64,000 nt of DNA from contig NC_092873.1 in NCBI RefSeq assembly GCF_028372415.1, forward strand, positions 353,462,660-353,526,659, given 5' to 3'. Shown piece by piece: positions 8,324-19,910 of this stretch. Under the pieces are notes generated by a model. It did not search any database. It worked only from the letters and a program-made list of their open reading frames with translations, and had not been told where the DNA came from. This DNA comes from Notamacropus eugenii (lineage: Eukaryota > Chordata > Mammalia > Diprotodontia > Macropodidae). Positions within the stretch are counted from its first letter, which is position 1. Every line of letters begins with the position of its first letter. The position numbers and the translations under genes were made by a program.

Positions 8324-8475
8324 TTCAGGAAATAATGATTCCTTCCTGCCTGGAGCCCTTCTGAGTGATTTTTTTTCCCCTCATTTTTGATCTCTGTTTT
8401 TTTGTGAATGTTGAGGAGGGAAGTAGGAGAGAATATAAGTAGATTGTCTTCTATTCCTTAGGACAACAAGCCATT
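8324..8475 (+). other. 3' flank of exon 6b
   Basis: About 150 bp of former exon 6 and 3' UTR after the exon 6b stop. It is then interrupted by repeat sequence, so the original T-bet 3' end, which survives in the second copy, was lost or displaced here. Confidence 0.5.
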
Positions 8476-9190
8476 TAAAAATATTTTTTATTCATTTTGA
8501 ACTTAAATGTAAAAAGACAAAAAAAAAATTTACGTTTACATAGCACAAGACAAAGAGGAGATTCAATATGAGATTGTGAATCTCCATTTCACGCTGTTTC
8601 CTTTTTTTTTTGAGAAATGATGTAATAAATACTACACATTGTTTTCAGAGTTACCCTGCTTTTCTGTGTTTCCTTCTGGGTTTTCCTTTGTTCTCTTCTC
8701 TGCACTTTTTATTTGTTTTCTACTTTACTTACCACTCCGCAGTAGAGAAGGCCGCTATTAGACACGAACATATGTATACATGTATGTATATATACACACG
8801 CACACACATATACATATACATATTTATATATTTATATATATACAAATATATATTTATATATATGTATATATGTGTGTGTGCAAAACTGTACTATACATAC
8901 TTCTATTTATCAGTTCTTTCTCTGGAGGTGGATAGTATCTTCCTTTATAGGTCTTTTGTAGTTGATTTGAGTTTTTTTTTATTTGTCTTCTTTTACAAAA
9001 TGACTAATATAGAAATGTTTTACATGATTGTACATGTATAACCTATATCTGATTGCGTACTGTCTCAGGGAGGATAGAAGAAGAAAAAGGAGGGGAAGGG
9101 ATAGGTTTGGAATTCAAAAACTTTTTTAAAAAATGTTTAAAAATTGTTTTAATGTGAAAATGGGGGAAAAATAAAATATATTAAAAAAAG
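8476..9190. repeat. LINE-derived sequence with AT/CA microsatellite
   Basis: Antisense LINE tail sequence (ATATTTTTTATTCATTTTG onward) is followed by an imperfect TATA/CACA/TATG tract at 8768-8880. A plus-strand LINE tail then follows (TTTTACATGATTGTACATG, CTGTCTCAGGGAGG, ending A-rich near 9180). AATAAA at 8624-8629 could serve as a poly(A) signal for a transcript using exon 6b. Confidence 0.7.
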
Positions 9191-9558
9191 AGTTTGGATG
9201 CTATTCTGGTTGGTGCATATATGGTTAATATTGCTGTTACTTCATTGTCTATGGTATCTTTTAAGAAAATGTAGTTTCCCTGATCATCTCTTTAATTAAG
9301 TCTATTTTTTCTTTTGCTTTGTCTGAGATCATGATTGCTACTTCTACCTTTCTTACTTCAGTCGAAACATAATAGATTGTGCTCTAGTCCCTTATTTTAA
9401 CTCTGTGAGTGTCTTTCTGTTTCAAGCATGTCTCTTGTAGGCAACATAACATTCTGTTTTCTACTTCATTTGGCTATCTCCTCCTGTTTCATAGGTGAGT
9501 TCATCCCATTCACATGATGCATCGTTATGAGAAATGTGTATTTCCTTCCATCCTATTT

Positions 9559-9636
<78 letters not shown>

Positions 9637-10560
9637 TTCCCCGCCCTCCTCAAAATTCTGTTTTACTTCTAACCACTGCCTCCCTTTGTCCTCCTTCCTT
9701 CTTATCACTTCCCTGTTCTCTTAGTCCCTTCCTCTTCTATTTCCCTGAGGGTTAAGATAGAGTTCTATACCCAACTGAGTGTATGTGTGTATGCGTGCAT
9801 GTATTCTTGCCTCTTTGAACCACTTCAAATGAGAGTGGGGTTCAGTGGTTGCCAACCTCCAAAACATTTTTCTCTTCTTTGTAAACATTCTTGAAAATCT
9901 TTTGTTTTGTGAAATAATTTCTCCCATTCTTCCTCTCCCTTCCTTTCTCTCCCAATACATCCCTCTTTCTCACCTTTCCATTCTTTTTGTGAAATAATTG
10001 ATTCACATCTATGTCCTCTGTCTATGTAGAATGCTTTTAACTGTCCCAATAATGATAAAAACTCTTGGGAGTTACACCTATCATCTTCCTATGTAGGAAT
10101 ATAAACAGTTTTAACCTTATCAAATCTCTTATAATTTCTCTTTCACGTTTACCTTTTTTATGCTTCTCTTGAATCTTGTGCTTGAGCATCAAATTTTCTA
10201 TTCAGCTTTGGTGTTTTCATTAGGAATACTTGAAAATCCTCTATTTCATTAAATACTCCCTTTCCCCCTGAATGATTATACACAGTTTTACTGGGTACTT
10301 TATTCCAAGTCCTCCATTCCTTTAATGTGCTAGCTGCTAAATCTTGTGTGATTCTGACTGTAACTACAATATTTGAATAATTTTTTTCTGGTTCCATTTA
10401 GTATTTTTTCCTTGACTTAGCAGCTCTGGAATTTGACTATAATGTTCCTTAGAGTTTTCATTTTGGTACCTCTTTCAGGAGATTATCAGTGGATTCCTTC
10501 AGTTTCTCTTTCACACTTTGGTTGTAAACTTTTTTTCTTTTTCTTCAAAGACACCAACAG
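9191..10560 (-). repeat. Antisense LINE-1 fragment
   Basis: Read on the minus strand this resembles the endonuclease part of LINE-1 ORF2 and sequence upstream of it. On the plus strand it shows the usual antisense phrases GAGATCATGATTGCTACT and CATGTCTCTTGTAGGCAAC. A (CT)n tract at 9563-9637 interrupts it. No intact frame remains. Confidence 0.7.
9563..9637. repeat. (CT)n microsatellite
   Basis: About 75 bp of nearly pure CT with one GT interruption, inside the antisense LINE-1 fragment. The serine-leucine open frames over it are artefacts. Confidence 0.95.
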
Positions 10561-10940
10561 TCCTGTCTAGAATGGCAATATCAATAAACCCTTATAAATT
10601 AGATTGATTTGTCAGGATTGAAAATTCCATCATCTCTGATCAAGACAATGATCCAAGATAACTCCAACGAACCCATGATTTAAAAAAAAAAAAATGCTAT
10701 CCACCTCCAGAAAGAGAACTGACAAACTCTGAATGTAAATTGGAGCATACTTTTTTAAAACTTAATTCTTCCTGGGGTTTTGTGTGTGTGTGTTTTTATT
10801 TTTTGCAACATGGATAGTGTGGAAATATGTTTTGCATGAGTTCACACGTATAATCAATATCATATTGCTTGCCTTCTCAACGGGTGGAGGAGGGATGGAA
10901 AGAAGAGAATTTGGAACTCAAGTTTAAAAATTAATATTGA
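10561..10940 (+). repeat. LINE 3' tail
   Basis: The plus strand carries CATCTCTGATCAAGACAATG, GCTATCCACCTCCAGAAAG, GAAATATGTTTTGCATGAG and a GGTGGAGGAGGGA tail, the common marsupial LINE 3' end. Confidence 0.75.
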
Positions 10941-11640
10941 AATAATTACATGTAATTGCAAAATATTTCCTGAAATATATAATTTTAATAGAAAAAAACA
11001 TCTCATCATTTGACCATTGCCAAGTAGGGTTTACATTAGTATAGTTCCATACGTGGCACAAAAATATTAAGTGCTTTATAGAGAGACCTTTTTGTAATTT
11101 CCCAGGTTGTGAATAATTTTTTTTTAACATAGTGGTAATAAATTTTGAAATTTTGAGTGAATTTCTGATGACTGGCTTAAGCTTAACCAAAGCTAAACCT
11201 TGGTTCTGCAAAAGCAATCACGCTAAGAACTTAGGCTATAGAAACCTAAGTGTGGCTCTTCCCGATTGGGACTATGCCTAGAAATTTCCTATCCAATTCC
11301 TACTGAGGGAGCCGTAAAATGTAACAAGAATAAAGACAAGGAAGTCAAAAGTGCCAAGCTTAGAGAGAGGGGAAAGTAGGGAGGGGAAGAGGGACTCCTT
11401 CCCAAAGGCACCGCTGAATATGGGAAGGAGACACAATAAATTTCTGTAAATTAAAAAAAATAGTATTGGGGGATGCTACAGACATGGAAAGTTGCATGAA
11501 CTTTCAGATAAGTATCATCAATTATGTTTAATTGCTTTATTATCTTACTAGAGACCTTTCTTGGAGAGGAGGCAAAGTGGAAATGTTTGTAATGTAAACA
11601 GCAACAAACAACAACCATTGTGACTCTAGGTTGAGTGTCC
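10941..11640. other. Flank left of the second duplicated unit
   Basis: No gene recognised. A/T-rich sequence of unknown origin, with a short GGAAAGTAGGGAGGGG purine stretch near 11370. Homology to the T-bet unit starts only after about 11640. Confidence 0.5.
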
Positions 11641-12150
11641 TTTGACCAGTCCCATCTACTTCTGCTGCTCTGTCAGATCCTCTAGGTTCCAGCCAGGTCC
11701 GAGACTCTTGCTCCTGGAGCAGCGCTTTGGACCTCTCTCCTTCCAACTCCGCAGTCTTCTATATGAAGCCGGGAAGGAAGGATCAGAAACTTTCGAAGAA
11801 GGTCATCTGATTACCCTTGCGGCTAGGCGGTGAACAACTGGGAGAGCAGAGGAAGCCCGAAGTTTCCTGCAGATGCTGCATAAGCCAGGACACGTCCCTG
11901 ACAGTAGCTGTAGCCTGACATGACAGGATCGATGGTTGCAAGGTCCGCCTGCCCTTGGTCATTTGGGGAGGGGGGGCGGGGAACAGAAGAGTTTGATGGC
12001 GCTTTCTTACCTCCCCTTTTACTGAATGACAGCAGCAGAATCCTTGGGTCTGCTTGAAGGACAGAGACGTAGCCAGGACTTTGGGTTTCCACCCACGTTG
12101 GCAATAAGAGGTAGATGGTTTCCCTAACCCGAATCTTCTCTCCTTAGACT
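11640..12150 (-). pseudogene. TBX21 exon 1/5' region relic in the second unit (copy C, left half)
   Basis: The best match is the 5' region. CCTGACAGTAGCTGTAGCC at about 11897 pairs with CCTGCCAGCGGCTGCAGCC at 44427 of TBX21, then CATGACAGGATCGATGG with GATGACGGGTCGACGG. AGCCAGGACTTTGGGTTTCC near 12072 pairs with GGCTGGAACTTCGGGGTTCC near 44610. The coding part to the left is too diverged to follow with confidence. It stands in the same order relative to the following LINE relic as copy A does, so A plus the compact gene were duplicated together. Confidence 0.7.
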
Positions 12151-12240
12151 AACTGGAATTCCATATTCTTGACCTCAATGTTACCTCCTTTTGTAACTTA
12201 TCCCCTTCTGATCCCCTTAGAAAGAACTGACCTTGAATGG
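12150..12240 (+). other. Duplicated spacer
   Basis: CCCGAATCTTCTCTCC, then AACTGGAATTCC and TTACCTCCTTTTGTAAC here match CCGAATCTTTGCTGC, ACTGGGAATTCC and TTACCTCTCTTTAAC at about 1157-1225. This fixes the register between the two duplicated units. The second SINE of the first unit (1248-1435) is missing here, so it inserted after duplication. Confidence 0.75.
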
Positions 12241-13020
12241 AAATCTGAGTACTGGAGAAGATGATAAATGGGGGAGACACTGAGAAACCAAGTACATTAA
12301 TGCACTGTGGGTGGACCTCTGAACTGGTGCAACCTCTAGAAAGTGAATTGGAGCTATATCCAAAAGAGATCAACCTGTTCATACACTTTGACTCTGCCAT
12401 ACTAGTATTTGGTCTATACACCAAAGATCAAAAAAAGAGGACAGGGTTCCATATGTATAAAAATATTTCTAGCAGTCTTTCTGTGGTGGCCAAGAACTGG
12501 AAATAGATAGGGAGCCCATCAGTTGGGGAATGGCTAAACTAGTTATGGTATATGAAAGTGAGGAGAGTCTATTGTACTATAAGAAATGAGGAGGGGAATG
12601 GTTTCAGAATAACCTTGAAAGACCCTTGTGAACTGATGCACTGGAAAGTGAAAACTTGAAGAATAATTTATGAAATTATAACAACATTGTAGAGAGAAGT
12701 AATGTTGATAGATTTGTGTAGTCTGATCAGCATGACAGAGGACAATTCCAGAAGACTCATGACAAAACATGCTATCATCCCATTTATAAAAATGATGGAT
12801 TCGGAGTGTTGATTGAGGCACATTATGTATGTGTGTGTATGTGTGTGTGTGTGTGTGTGTATACATGGCAAATAGGGGAATTTATTTTGCTTGATTATAT
12901 ATGGAAGTAATGTTTTGTTTTTCTTGCTTTCTCAATAGAGGGGAAGGGTAGGTGTCAGGGAGAGAATATGAGCTGAATATAAATCACAATTGTTGAAAAT
13001 AAAATGAGGGATTTGCAATT
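12240..13020 (+). repeat. LINE-1 3' end, ancestral to the duplication
   Basis: It contains TTAATGCACTGTGGGTGGAC, CTGGTGCAACCTCTAG, TATATCCAAAAGAGATCAAC, CAGTTGGGGAATGGCTAAAC and CTATTGTACTATAAGAAATG, the 3' part of a marsupial LINE. A (GT)n tract sits at 12826-12862. A reduced version is found at 1530-1990. Confidence 0.75.
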
Positions 13021-13600
13021 GATGTCTTTTAAGAGCTTGTCTTGTCTTAAGTCAATGATTTGATTGAGACAATCTACCTGTTGAAAATCTCAAGAGTAAA
13101 TGTTGTGAACTATAGCAGGGAAATTTCATGGGAAGTGAAAGTTTACCATCCTTAGACTAGGAAAACATGGAGGAAAAATTCCTTAGGATTTGTTTATCAA
13201 GGATATGAGTTAAGGCAAGAGAAGCAGGTTAAAAGCCATTGACAAAGACTATTTGTAAAGGAGATAACATAAAGGCTTTCCCATTAAGATCAGTGTAAAA
13301 GAAGGATGTCAACTATTAACAATATAAGGCTATCTACCTGGGAAAGCTAGAAATAGCAATATAGGAAGAAAGAGAAATGGAACATCTGGGAAGAGGAATT
13401 AAGGTATGAATCTCTAGCTCCCAGGTGTGAATCTCTAGATCCAGGATGTGAATTCAAGCATGGAGCCTGCTAGGTCTTAAGGAATGGGTCCAGGACCAAA
13501 AAAAGTTATAACAGGAGACAACAGGTGAAAGTTTCAGGACTGAGGTTTCCAAAGAGGAGAATGGTCTTCACTCACTCACTTCTTTTATGTTTCTCTCTAG

Positions 13601-13680
13601 CTCTCCTAACTCAAAATTAAATACAATCTCTTTGCCAGAGGCTTTGGAGAAAGCTATCATCCTGAAGAAAGTGTGAATAA
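13601..13680 (+). pseudogene. Exon 5 of the truncated copy
   Basis: Same length and splice borders as the intact exon 5 (TCTCTAG acceptor, AATAA|GTAAGT donor). The third codon is TAA instead of CAG. Otherwise it reads LKIKYN-FARGF-GESYHPEESV with one proline-to-leucine change. It has no upstream exon to join. Confidence 0.85.
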
Positions 13681-14448
13681 GTAAGTAGTGGAGCAGCTCA
13701 GCTCCTTTTTTTGTGTTTCCCCTTCTTTGTCCACCAGATTCCAAGTGTTGCTGTTGGTTGCCCACTCAGCCTCACCTAGTCCTTTCTGTTTTCTAACTTC
13801 TCCCAGGGCTCTGTCCTGAGACTGTGGTTAAAAGGGCTGAAACTTGGAAGCCATCTAGGGGTAAAGGTATAAGAATTCTGAAAGAATGAATTTTTCTTTT
13901 TTTTGACTCAATTTTTCTTTCATCTCTCTTTTCTTCAAGGTGCCTTGCATCAGTAGACTCCACTGCCATGACCACAGCCTCCCCTGAAACTGATCCTGGT
14001 GGCTCCCTCCTGGAGCCAGGAGACGATTCCCATTAAGCCAAGGAAAGGGCACCACTGAGTTCTGGGTTTTTGGCCCAGGCTGCTCTCCATCCTCTATCTT
14101 TCCCATCACATTCTCACCCTACTATTTTTCTCAAGTCCTAGGCCTTTTTATGCCTGGGTCTGTTCATATTTTCCTCTTAGCAAAGTGCAAAATGATCTTG
14201 TAATATAGCCTTAGAGAAAGCTGTGGCACCTCCTCCCATCCCAGCTTCCTTGATGGGCTTCTCTGATTTTAAGAATACAAATTGATGGAGCTCTTGAAAT
14301 CCAGGTGAATCTCCCCAGGTTTAGACTTTTAGTGGGACATGGGGTAAAGGAAGCGGGGCAGATGGCAAGATGTTTCAACCAGGTAGATATGGGCAAATGA
14401 TCTGGAATGTTTCCGTTATACTCATACCTTCACATCTCAACTATGTGG

Positions 14449-14690
14449 GACAGCTAGGTGCCTCAGTAGATAAAGCTCTAGGTCTGGAGTCAGGAATATT
14501 CATCTTTCTGAGTTCAAATCTGGCCTCAGACATTTGTCAACTGTGTGACGCTGGACAATTCACTTAACCCTATTTACCTGTTTCTCATCTGTAACATGAG
14601 CTGGAGAAGGAAATGGCAAATTGCTTCAGTATCTTTGATAAGAATACTCCAAATGAAATCACAAAGAGTTGGACATGACTGAAAAACAAC
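14449..14690 (+). repeat. Marsupial tRNA-type SINE
   Basis: It reads GGACAGCTAGGTGCCTCAG, GAGTTCAAATCTGGCCTCAG, CAACTGTGTGACGCTGG, GCTGGAGAAGGAAATGGC and ends GACTGAAAAACAAC. It occupies the place between intron 2-derived and intron 4-derived sequence where the first unit carries the LTR-like fossil, so the two insertions are independent. Confidence 0.88.
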
Positions 14691-14970
14691 CATATTCCAA
14701 AAAGGAAACTGAGGTTACCACTCAGCACCTTAAAACAAAGATAAAGGTTAATCAGGTATTTGGCCTTGGCAGAAGGTAGCTCTAGGTTTCCAAAGCAAAG
14801 ATTGCCCTGCACTGACTAGATCCCATTTCCTTTTCCTGGAGAAAGCTTAGATCCAGAAGGGGTAGATAAGAAGCAGATCTGGAAATCTGATGTACAATCC
14901 TGAGATAATATATATTATAATTACATTATTATACAATAATTACATTGTTTTTCCCTTTTCACTCTTTAAG

Positions 14971-15230
14971 GTGTCTAATATCTTTACAACTGTGCTACTA
15001 TGATCTCCCCTGAAAATGCTTCTAGTTGATTACACAGTAGGATTAGGAGGAGGTGCTTGTAAAGTCAAGGATGAGATGCTCCTGACTCCTGGATTCTTTC
15101 CCCAGGTTCCTGGGAAAGAGGACTATGGCTGAGACACTACTCATGGCAGCAGCAACCTTGGGCATGAATAACATGAACCCTGCCTGGACTTCTTCTTTCC
15201 ATTTCTCCACCAACTATGCCTTTGGCTCTT
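14971..15230 (+). pseudogene. Exon 6b relic of the truncated copy
   Basis: It follows a CTCTTTAAG acceptor and matches exon 6b at 7825: CTATGATCTCC, GAAAATG-TTCTAG, TGACTCCTGG and TTCCCCAGGTT. It is truncated after the CCAACTATGCCTTTGGC motif. The reading frame is not kept. Confidence 0.75.
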
Positions 15231-15234
15231 CTGT

Positions 15235-15440
15235 TTTCTTTTGTTGTAGTATAAAATCTGGGCTCCTCTCTTCCTAGGAGGATGGAATAGTTGCATTAGG
15301 ATTTGAAAGTGGTGTGATGGGATGTTTTTATGTTTAGGTTTTAGAAAAATATCTGAAGAATTCTGAAGAATCTATTATCCACTGTATATAATGTCAATAT
15401 CTTTTATTTATTTGTTTTTCTGAAATAAACTTGGAAAAGA
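15235..15440 (+). other. Surviving T-bet 3' UTR end with poly(A) signal
   Basis: ATGTTTAGGTTTTAGAAAAA, then AATGTCAATATCTTT and TGAAATAAACTTGGAAAA, matches the end of the TBX21 3' UTR on the minus strand at 30058-30175. AATAAA is at 15424-15429. This fixes the right edge of the duplicated unit and independently supports the TBX21 poly(A) site. Confidence 0.8.
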
Positions 15441-16320
15441 CTTCCTGTCTGAAAGTCTGAAAGTTATTGATGGTGAGCTGGGATAATGGAAGTGCCCATA
15501 TGATTTAAACTTCCCTAGGGTATCCTTGGACAAGCCAATCTGGGAGAGAATGTGTGACTCCTTCTGGTACTGGCTAAGAAATAGGAAAATGGATGACTAG
15601 AAAAGATTATAATGTGTGAGTCTTCATGGAATTGTAGTGTGTGAGGAAAAGAAGGTCCAGTTGAATACAAGAGCTATAAAATCTCAACCATGGGAAAACC
15701 GAAAAGTAGAAGGGACCAAATAGAAGACAGAGACTCTGTGAGTCAATAAGAAATAAGAAAAATCAAGTCAAAATACTAAAAAAAAGTAGAAAAAACAAAT
15801 TGGCATGATCCCAGTCAAATCTGCCATTGTGGCATCACAGAATACATCCTCCTTTATCACAAGTTGATTTGCATCATGTCTTCAAACCAGAGGACTCTCT
15901 TGTATCTCTCAGTATCAAGCTGGAGCCAGTTGAGCTCTCCCAGAGACTATGACTGCTTTGAAGTTCAGCCTCCAAGGTTTGCCCTTAAAAGAAAAGGTAT
16001 TAGGAAAGGGGTTATAAAAGGGAATAAAGAAAATATTCTGAAATTTCAGGAGGAAGACGACTTAGTAAAGGCCCGTGAACATAAGTAAATGATGCTTCAG
16101 GGAAGACATTCATTACACAATGGAATGTGGCCTCCATATCAGCTCATGGAATGAAGTTACCTTTGAACAAATATCATGAGAGGAAAATGATTCAATGCCT
16201 GATTAGGTAGAGAACCTTGGGAATTGATTCTAAAACTTCTACAAGCAAAGCCTCGAGGGAAAACAATGCTTGATCACAAGTTGAACTAGAAGTCTTGAAA
16301 GAGAGAAAACAAGTGCTTTT
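15441..16320. other. Intergenic, no gene seen
   Basis: About 0.9 kb of A-rich, apparently diverged repeat or unique sequence. A short open frame near 15864-16088 shows no recognisable domain and is not supported. Confidence 0.5.
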
Positions 16321-17504
16321 ATAAAACCCCTCCAATGTGAACTATTTGAATTTTTTTTTGTCACTTTTGCTACTTTTCAGGGTAAGGTTGAAACTTGAAA
16401 AATGTTTTGATTTACATTTTTCTTATTATTATTGATTTGGAACATTCCTTCATGTAGTTATTGACCACTTTGAATTCTTCTTTTGAGAATTGTTTCTTCC
16501 ATATCAATTGATCACTTATCTATTGGAAAATGGCAATTGGAGTTAGATAGATAGATAGATACATACATACACCTATTAACTGTTTCTATGTTGGACATCA
16601 AACCAGTATCAGAGAAATTTAATAAGAAGATTTGACTACTTCCCTTATCCTAAGAGGATTAATTTTTTTCTGTGCAAAATCTTTCAACTTCATGCAATCA
16701 AAGTTATCTTTTTTATCTGTTGTCTTTTTTTTTTTTCCTGTTTGGTTAAGAATAAATCTACAACTCATAGCTGTGAAAAGTATATGATTGGCTTCTCCTT
16801 CTAGTATTTTTATAGCATGGTATCTAATATTGAGGTCATGTATCTATTTAGAATGTGTTATGGAATATGGTGTATGGTCTTGCTCTAAATCTATTTTCTA
16901 CCATAGTGCTTTCTAGTTTTCCCAGAAGTTTGTATAAGTGGGGAGCTCTTCCCTAAGTAATTTGTTTTCTACTTTAGTGAACAATGAGTTATTGAGTTAC
17001 ATTGCTCCTAATTTTTCCTTGTCTAATCTATTCCATCTGTCTTCCTCTCCATTTTTAACCACTGCCAGTTGGTTTTGATGATTACTGTCTTATAATATAA
17101 TTTGAGATTTGGAAGTACTATTCCCCTTTCATCTCTACTTTTTCAATCATTTCTCTTGGTATTACAGATCTTTTGTTTTTTCAAACAAATTTTGTTATTT
17201 TATCAAGTTCTATAATGTATCCTTTGATAACTTGATTGGCATAGCATTCAAAATGTAAATTAATTTTGGTAATATTGTCATTTTTAGTACCTTGTCACAG
17301 CCTAGCCATTAGAATTGACTATTCCTTCTACTTTTTAAGTTGTTCTTTATATCTTTAAGGAGAATTGGCAATTGAAACTATACTTCTTTTTTGTGTTTTG
17401 ATAGATTCACTCCCAGGTACTTTATGCACTTTGTAGTAATTTCTATTATTGCCTCTTGGATTTTGTTGCTATTATTATACAGAAATAAAGTTGATTTTTG
17501 AAGA

Positions 17505-17810
17505 TTTGTGTGTGTGTTTGTTCTTCATTGCTGAAGAAGACCACGCCATCAGAGAAATGATGACATGACTTTCACTTGACTTTGTTTTGAGTGAGGGAGG
17601 GCTGTGCGGGTCACCAACCTCACTTCTCCTCCAGAGCCATCTGAATCCAGTGACCAGATATTCATCAGGATGAGGCAATTGGGGTTAAGTGACTTGCCCA
17701 AGGTCACACAGCTAGTGAGTGTCAAGTGTGTGAGGTGAGATTTGAACTCAGTCCTCCTGACTCCTGCACTGGTGCTCTATCCACTGCACCACCTAACTGC
17801 CCTTTTGAAG
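17505..17810 (-). repeat. Composite marsupial SINE
   Basis: A head CTTCATTGCTGAAGAAGACC, TGACATGACTTTCACTTGAC, GAGTGAGGGAGGGCTGTG is joined to a tRNA-SINE body AAGTGACTTGCCCAAGGTCA, TATCCACTGCACCACCTAAC. The same head lies at 54665-54795 in the same orientation. Confidence 0.8.
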
Positions 17811-17829
17811 ATTTATTGGAGAGTTAGTA

Positions 17830-18480
17830 GTGCAGCCTGGAGATGAATTAAGATATGACTGTTACCTGTGCTCAGAGTATATGCTCCTGGAAGATAAGGG
17901 AAACTGAAGGATACTTCTACACCCCAGAAATACCAAAACCAGCGACAAAAATAGAGGAAAGGTTTCAAAGTGAAAACCAAAAAGGAAAGAGGATGCTAAG
18001 TGGCAAAGGGAAATCATCATGTGTCAGGAAGTTGGAAAGGTGGAAAGAATGGGATCAGGCACCGTCATTGAGGGGAGAACTCACTTTAGGGAAGGGGTCT
18101 ACTTTTCTTGCCACCTCCACCAACAAAAGCCAGTTCAGGGAGGTACCCCTAAGTACCCTGAGAGTAACAGGACCTTCTCCTCCAGACCACTTGTCCTACT
18201 TCCAGCCTAGTTCTTGAAGCTATCACCCTCAGGAATAACCCTGTGAAGATAGGATTTTCCAACTGCGTTGGAGCCACAGCCACTGAAGACTAGAAAAGAA
18301 GATTTTATCAATTGAAATGTCGCTAAAGAAGGTGTGTTACCATCTGCTTTGTCACTACACCCTGAAGATAATGGTACTTTTCCATCTGACTTGTAGCTGA
18401 AACTTCTTGTATGTCTTGTCTTCTTCATTAGCATGTGAGTGCTCAAGGAGATCATTCTCAGGACTTGGGAGAGTGCTTTG
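17830..18480 (+). other. Unassigned insert within LINE-1 debris
   Basis: Sequence unlike the surrounding LINE-1, with open frames of up to 120 codons (17855-18217). The predicted peptides are low in hydrophobic blocks and show no domain I recognise. The stretch ends with a GTGCTTAATAAATACT tail, as found after SINE/MIR-type repeats. I treat it as a non-coding repeat of unknown family. Confidence 0.4.
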
Positions 18481-19734
18481 CATATAGTACGTGCTTAATA
18501 AATACTCATTTGTTAGTTCATTTTAGCCAGGTACTTTGCTGAAGCTATTAATAATTTTAATTTGTATCTTTGCTGATTCCCTAGCATTTTTCATGTATAA
18601 CATCATGTCATCAGAAAGGGATAATTTTATTTCCTCTTTACCTATCTTTACACCTTAATTTCTTTCTCTTGTCTTATTGCTATAACTAGAATTTCCAGAA
18701 CTATATAATATAGTAGTGGGGAGAATGGTCAGCCTTGCTTTATTTCTATACTTTTCGGAAAAGTTTCTAGTGAACTCTTACTGCATACGATGATTGTTTT
18801 TGGTTTTAAATAGATACTTATTATTATACCAGATAGGTCTACCTAGGCTGATACTTTGTAGAATTTTTAGCATCAAGTGCTATACTTTGTCAAAGGTATT
18901 CTCTGCATCCATTGATATAATCATATGGTTTGTGATGTTTTTGTTTTGAATTTGATTAATTATGTTGATTGTTTTCCTAATGTTGAAGCATACTCGCATC
19001 TCTGGCATAAATCCAAGTTGGATTTATGTCCGATCAATGTATTATTTCTTGGATAAATTACTGTAGTCTGTTTGGCACAATTTTTTAAAAAAATTTCTGA
19101 CTATATTCATTAATGGTGTTGGTTTAAAGTTTTCCTGTGTTTTATCCTTCTTTGGTTAAAGTATTAGTATTATACCTCTCTCATAAAAGGATTCTAGTAG
19201 GGTGCTTTATTTTCAATTTTTGAAAATGATTTGTGTAGTATGGATAACAACTTCTGTTTTAAAGTTTGATAAAATTTTTGGAGGATCTGAGAGAAGCTCC
19301 CCACCCTCCCCCCTCCCCAATCAGAAGAACAGAGGGGCCCCAGGGGCAGGGGTGGAGCTACTGATGAGGTGTGAATTCTAGTGCTGATGTGATATTGAAG
19401 GATGATGAAGTTCTTGTAGGTAAGTTTGTAGATATATGATTTTCCCCAAGAACTGATTTAGCTTCACATCTGAAATTTTGGCATGATGAATCACCACTAT
19501 CATTTTCTTTCATGTTACTTGTTTCTGCCATTTGTATTTTGATCCACTCATTTTTAGGATTTCATCATTAAGTTTCCATTTGGTACTGCATCTTTTGCTT
19601 ATATAGTAATAATCCCTGAACTAATTACTATTTTTATTGTGTTGAGATCACTAAAGGATGTTTTCCATATTTCTTTCTTTTTGCATTTCTTTGCCATATC
19701 TCTGTGCCCTAATACATGTTCAGTATCTGGAAAA

Positions 19735-19910
19735 ATTCCACTGGACCTAGAGTCAGGAGGACCTGAGTTCAAATCCAGCCTCAGACACATGATAGAAACT
19801 TTAGAAAAACAGACAAGTCACTGAAGCCTGTCAGCCTTAGTTTCCTCACCTATAAAATGAGCTGGAGAAAGAAATGGCAAAGCAGTCTAGCATCTTTGCT
19901 AAGAAAACTG
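19735..19910 (+). repeat. Marsupial tRNA-type SINE, partial
   Basis: It reads TAGAGTCAGGAGGACCTGAG, CAAATCCAGCCTCAGACAC, CCTCACCTATAAAATGAGCT and GAAATGGCAAAGCAG, inside the antisense LINE-1. Confidence 0.85.

Larger units (their letters stand above)
13021..15440 (+). pseudogene. Truncated second copy of the TBX21-like gene (copy C, right half)
   Basis: The upstream flank (to about 13530) is joined directly to the end of intron 4, so the promoter and exons 1-4 are deleted. It keeps exon 5 at 13601-13680, a shortened exon 6a from 13940 to about 14085, the intron 2-derived block (14105-14290), an exon 6b relic from 14971 to about 15230, and then the original T-bet 3' end. Exon 5 differs from the intact one at 7 of 80 bases by hand count (about 91% identity), which suggests a fairly recent duplication. 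Exon 5 has TAA at 13607-13609 and exon 6a ends early at a TAA near 14035. It is clearly dead. Confidence 0.85.

Noticed and set aside
17855-18217. A 120-codon open frame inside LINE debris
   Set aside because: No domain, no splice context, and the ends look like repeat boundaries.
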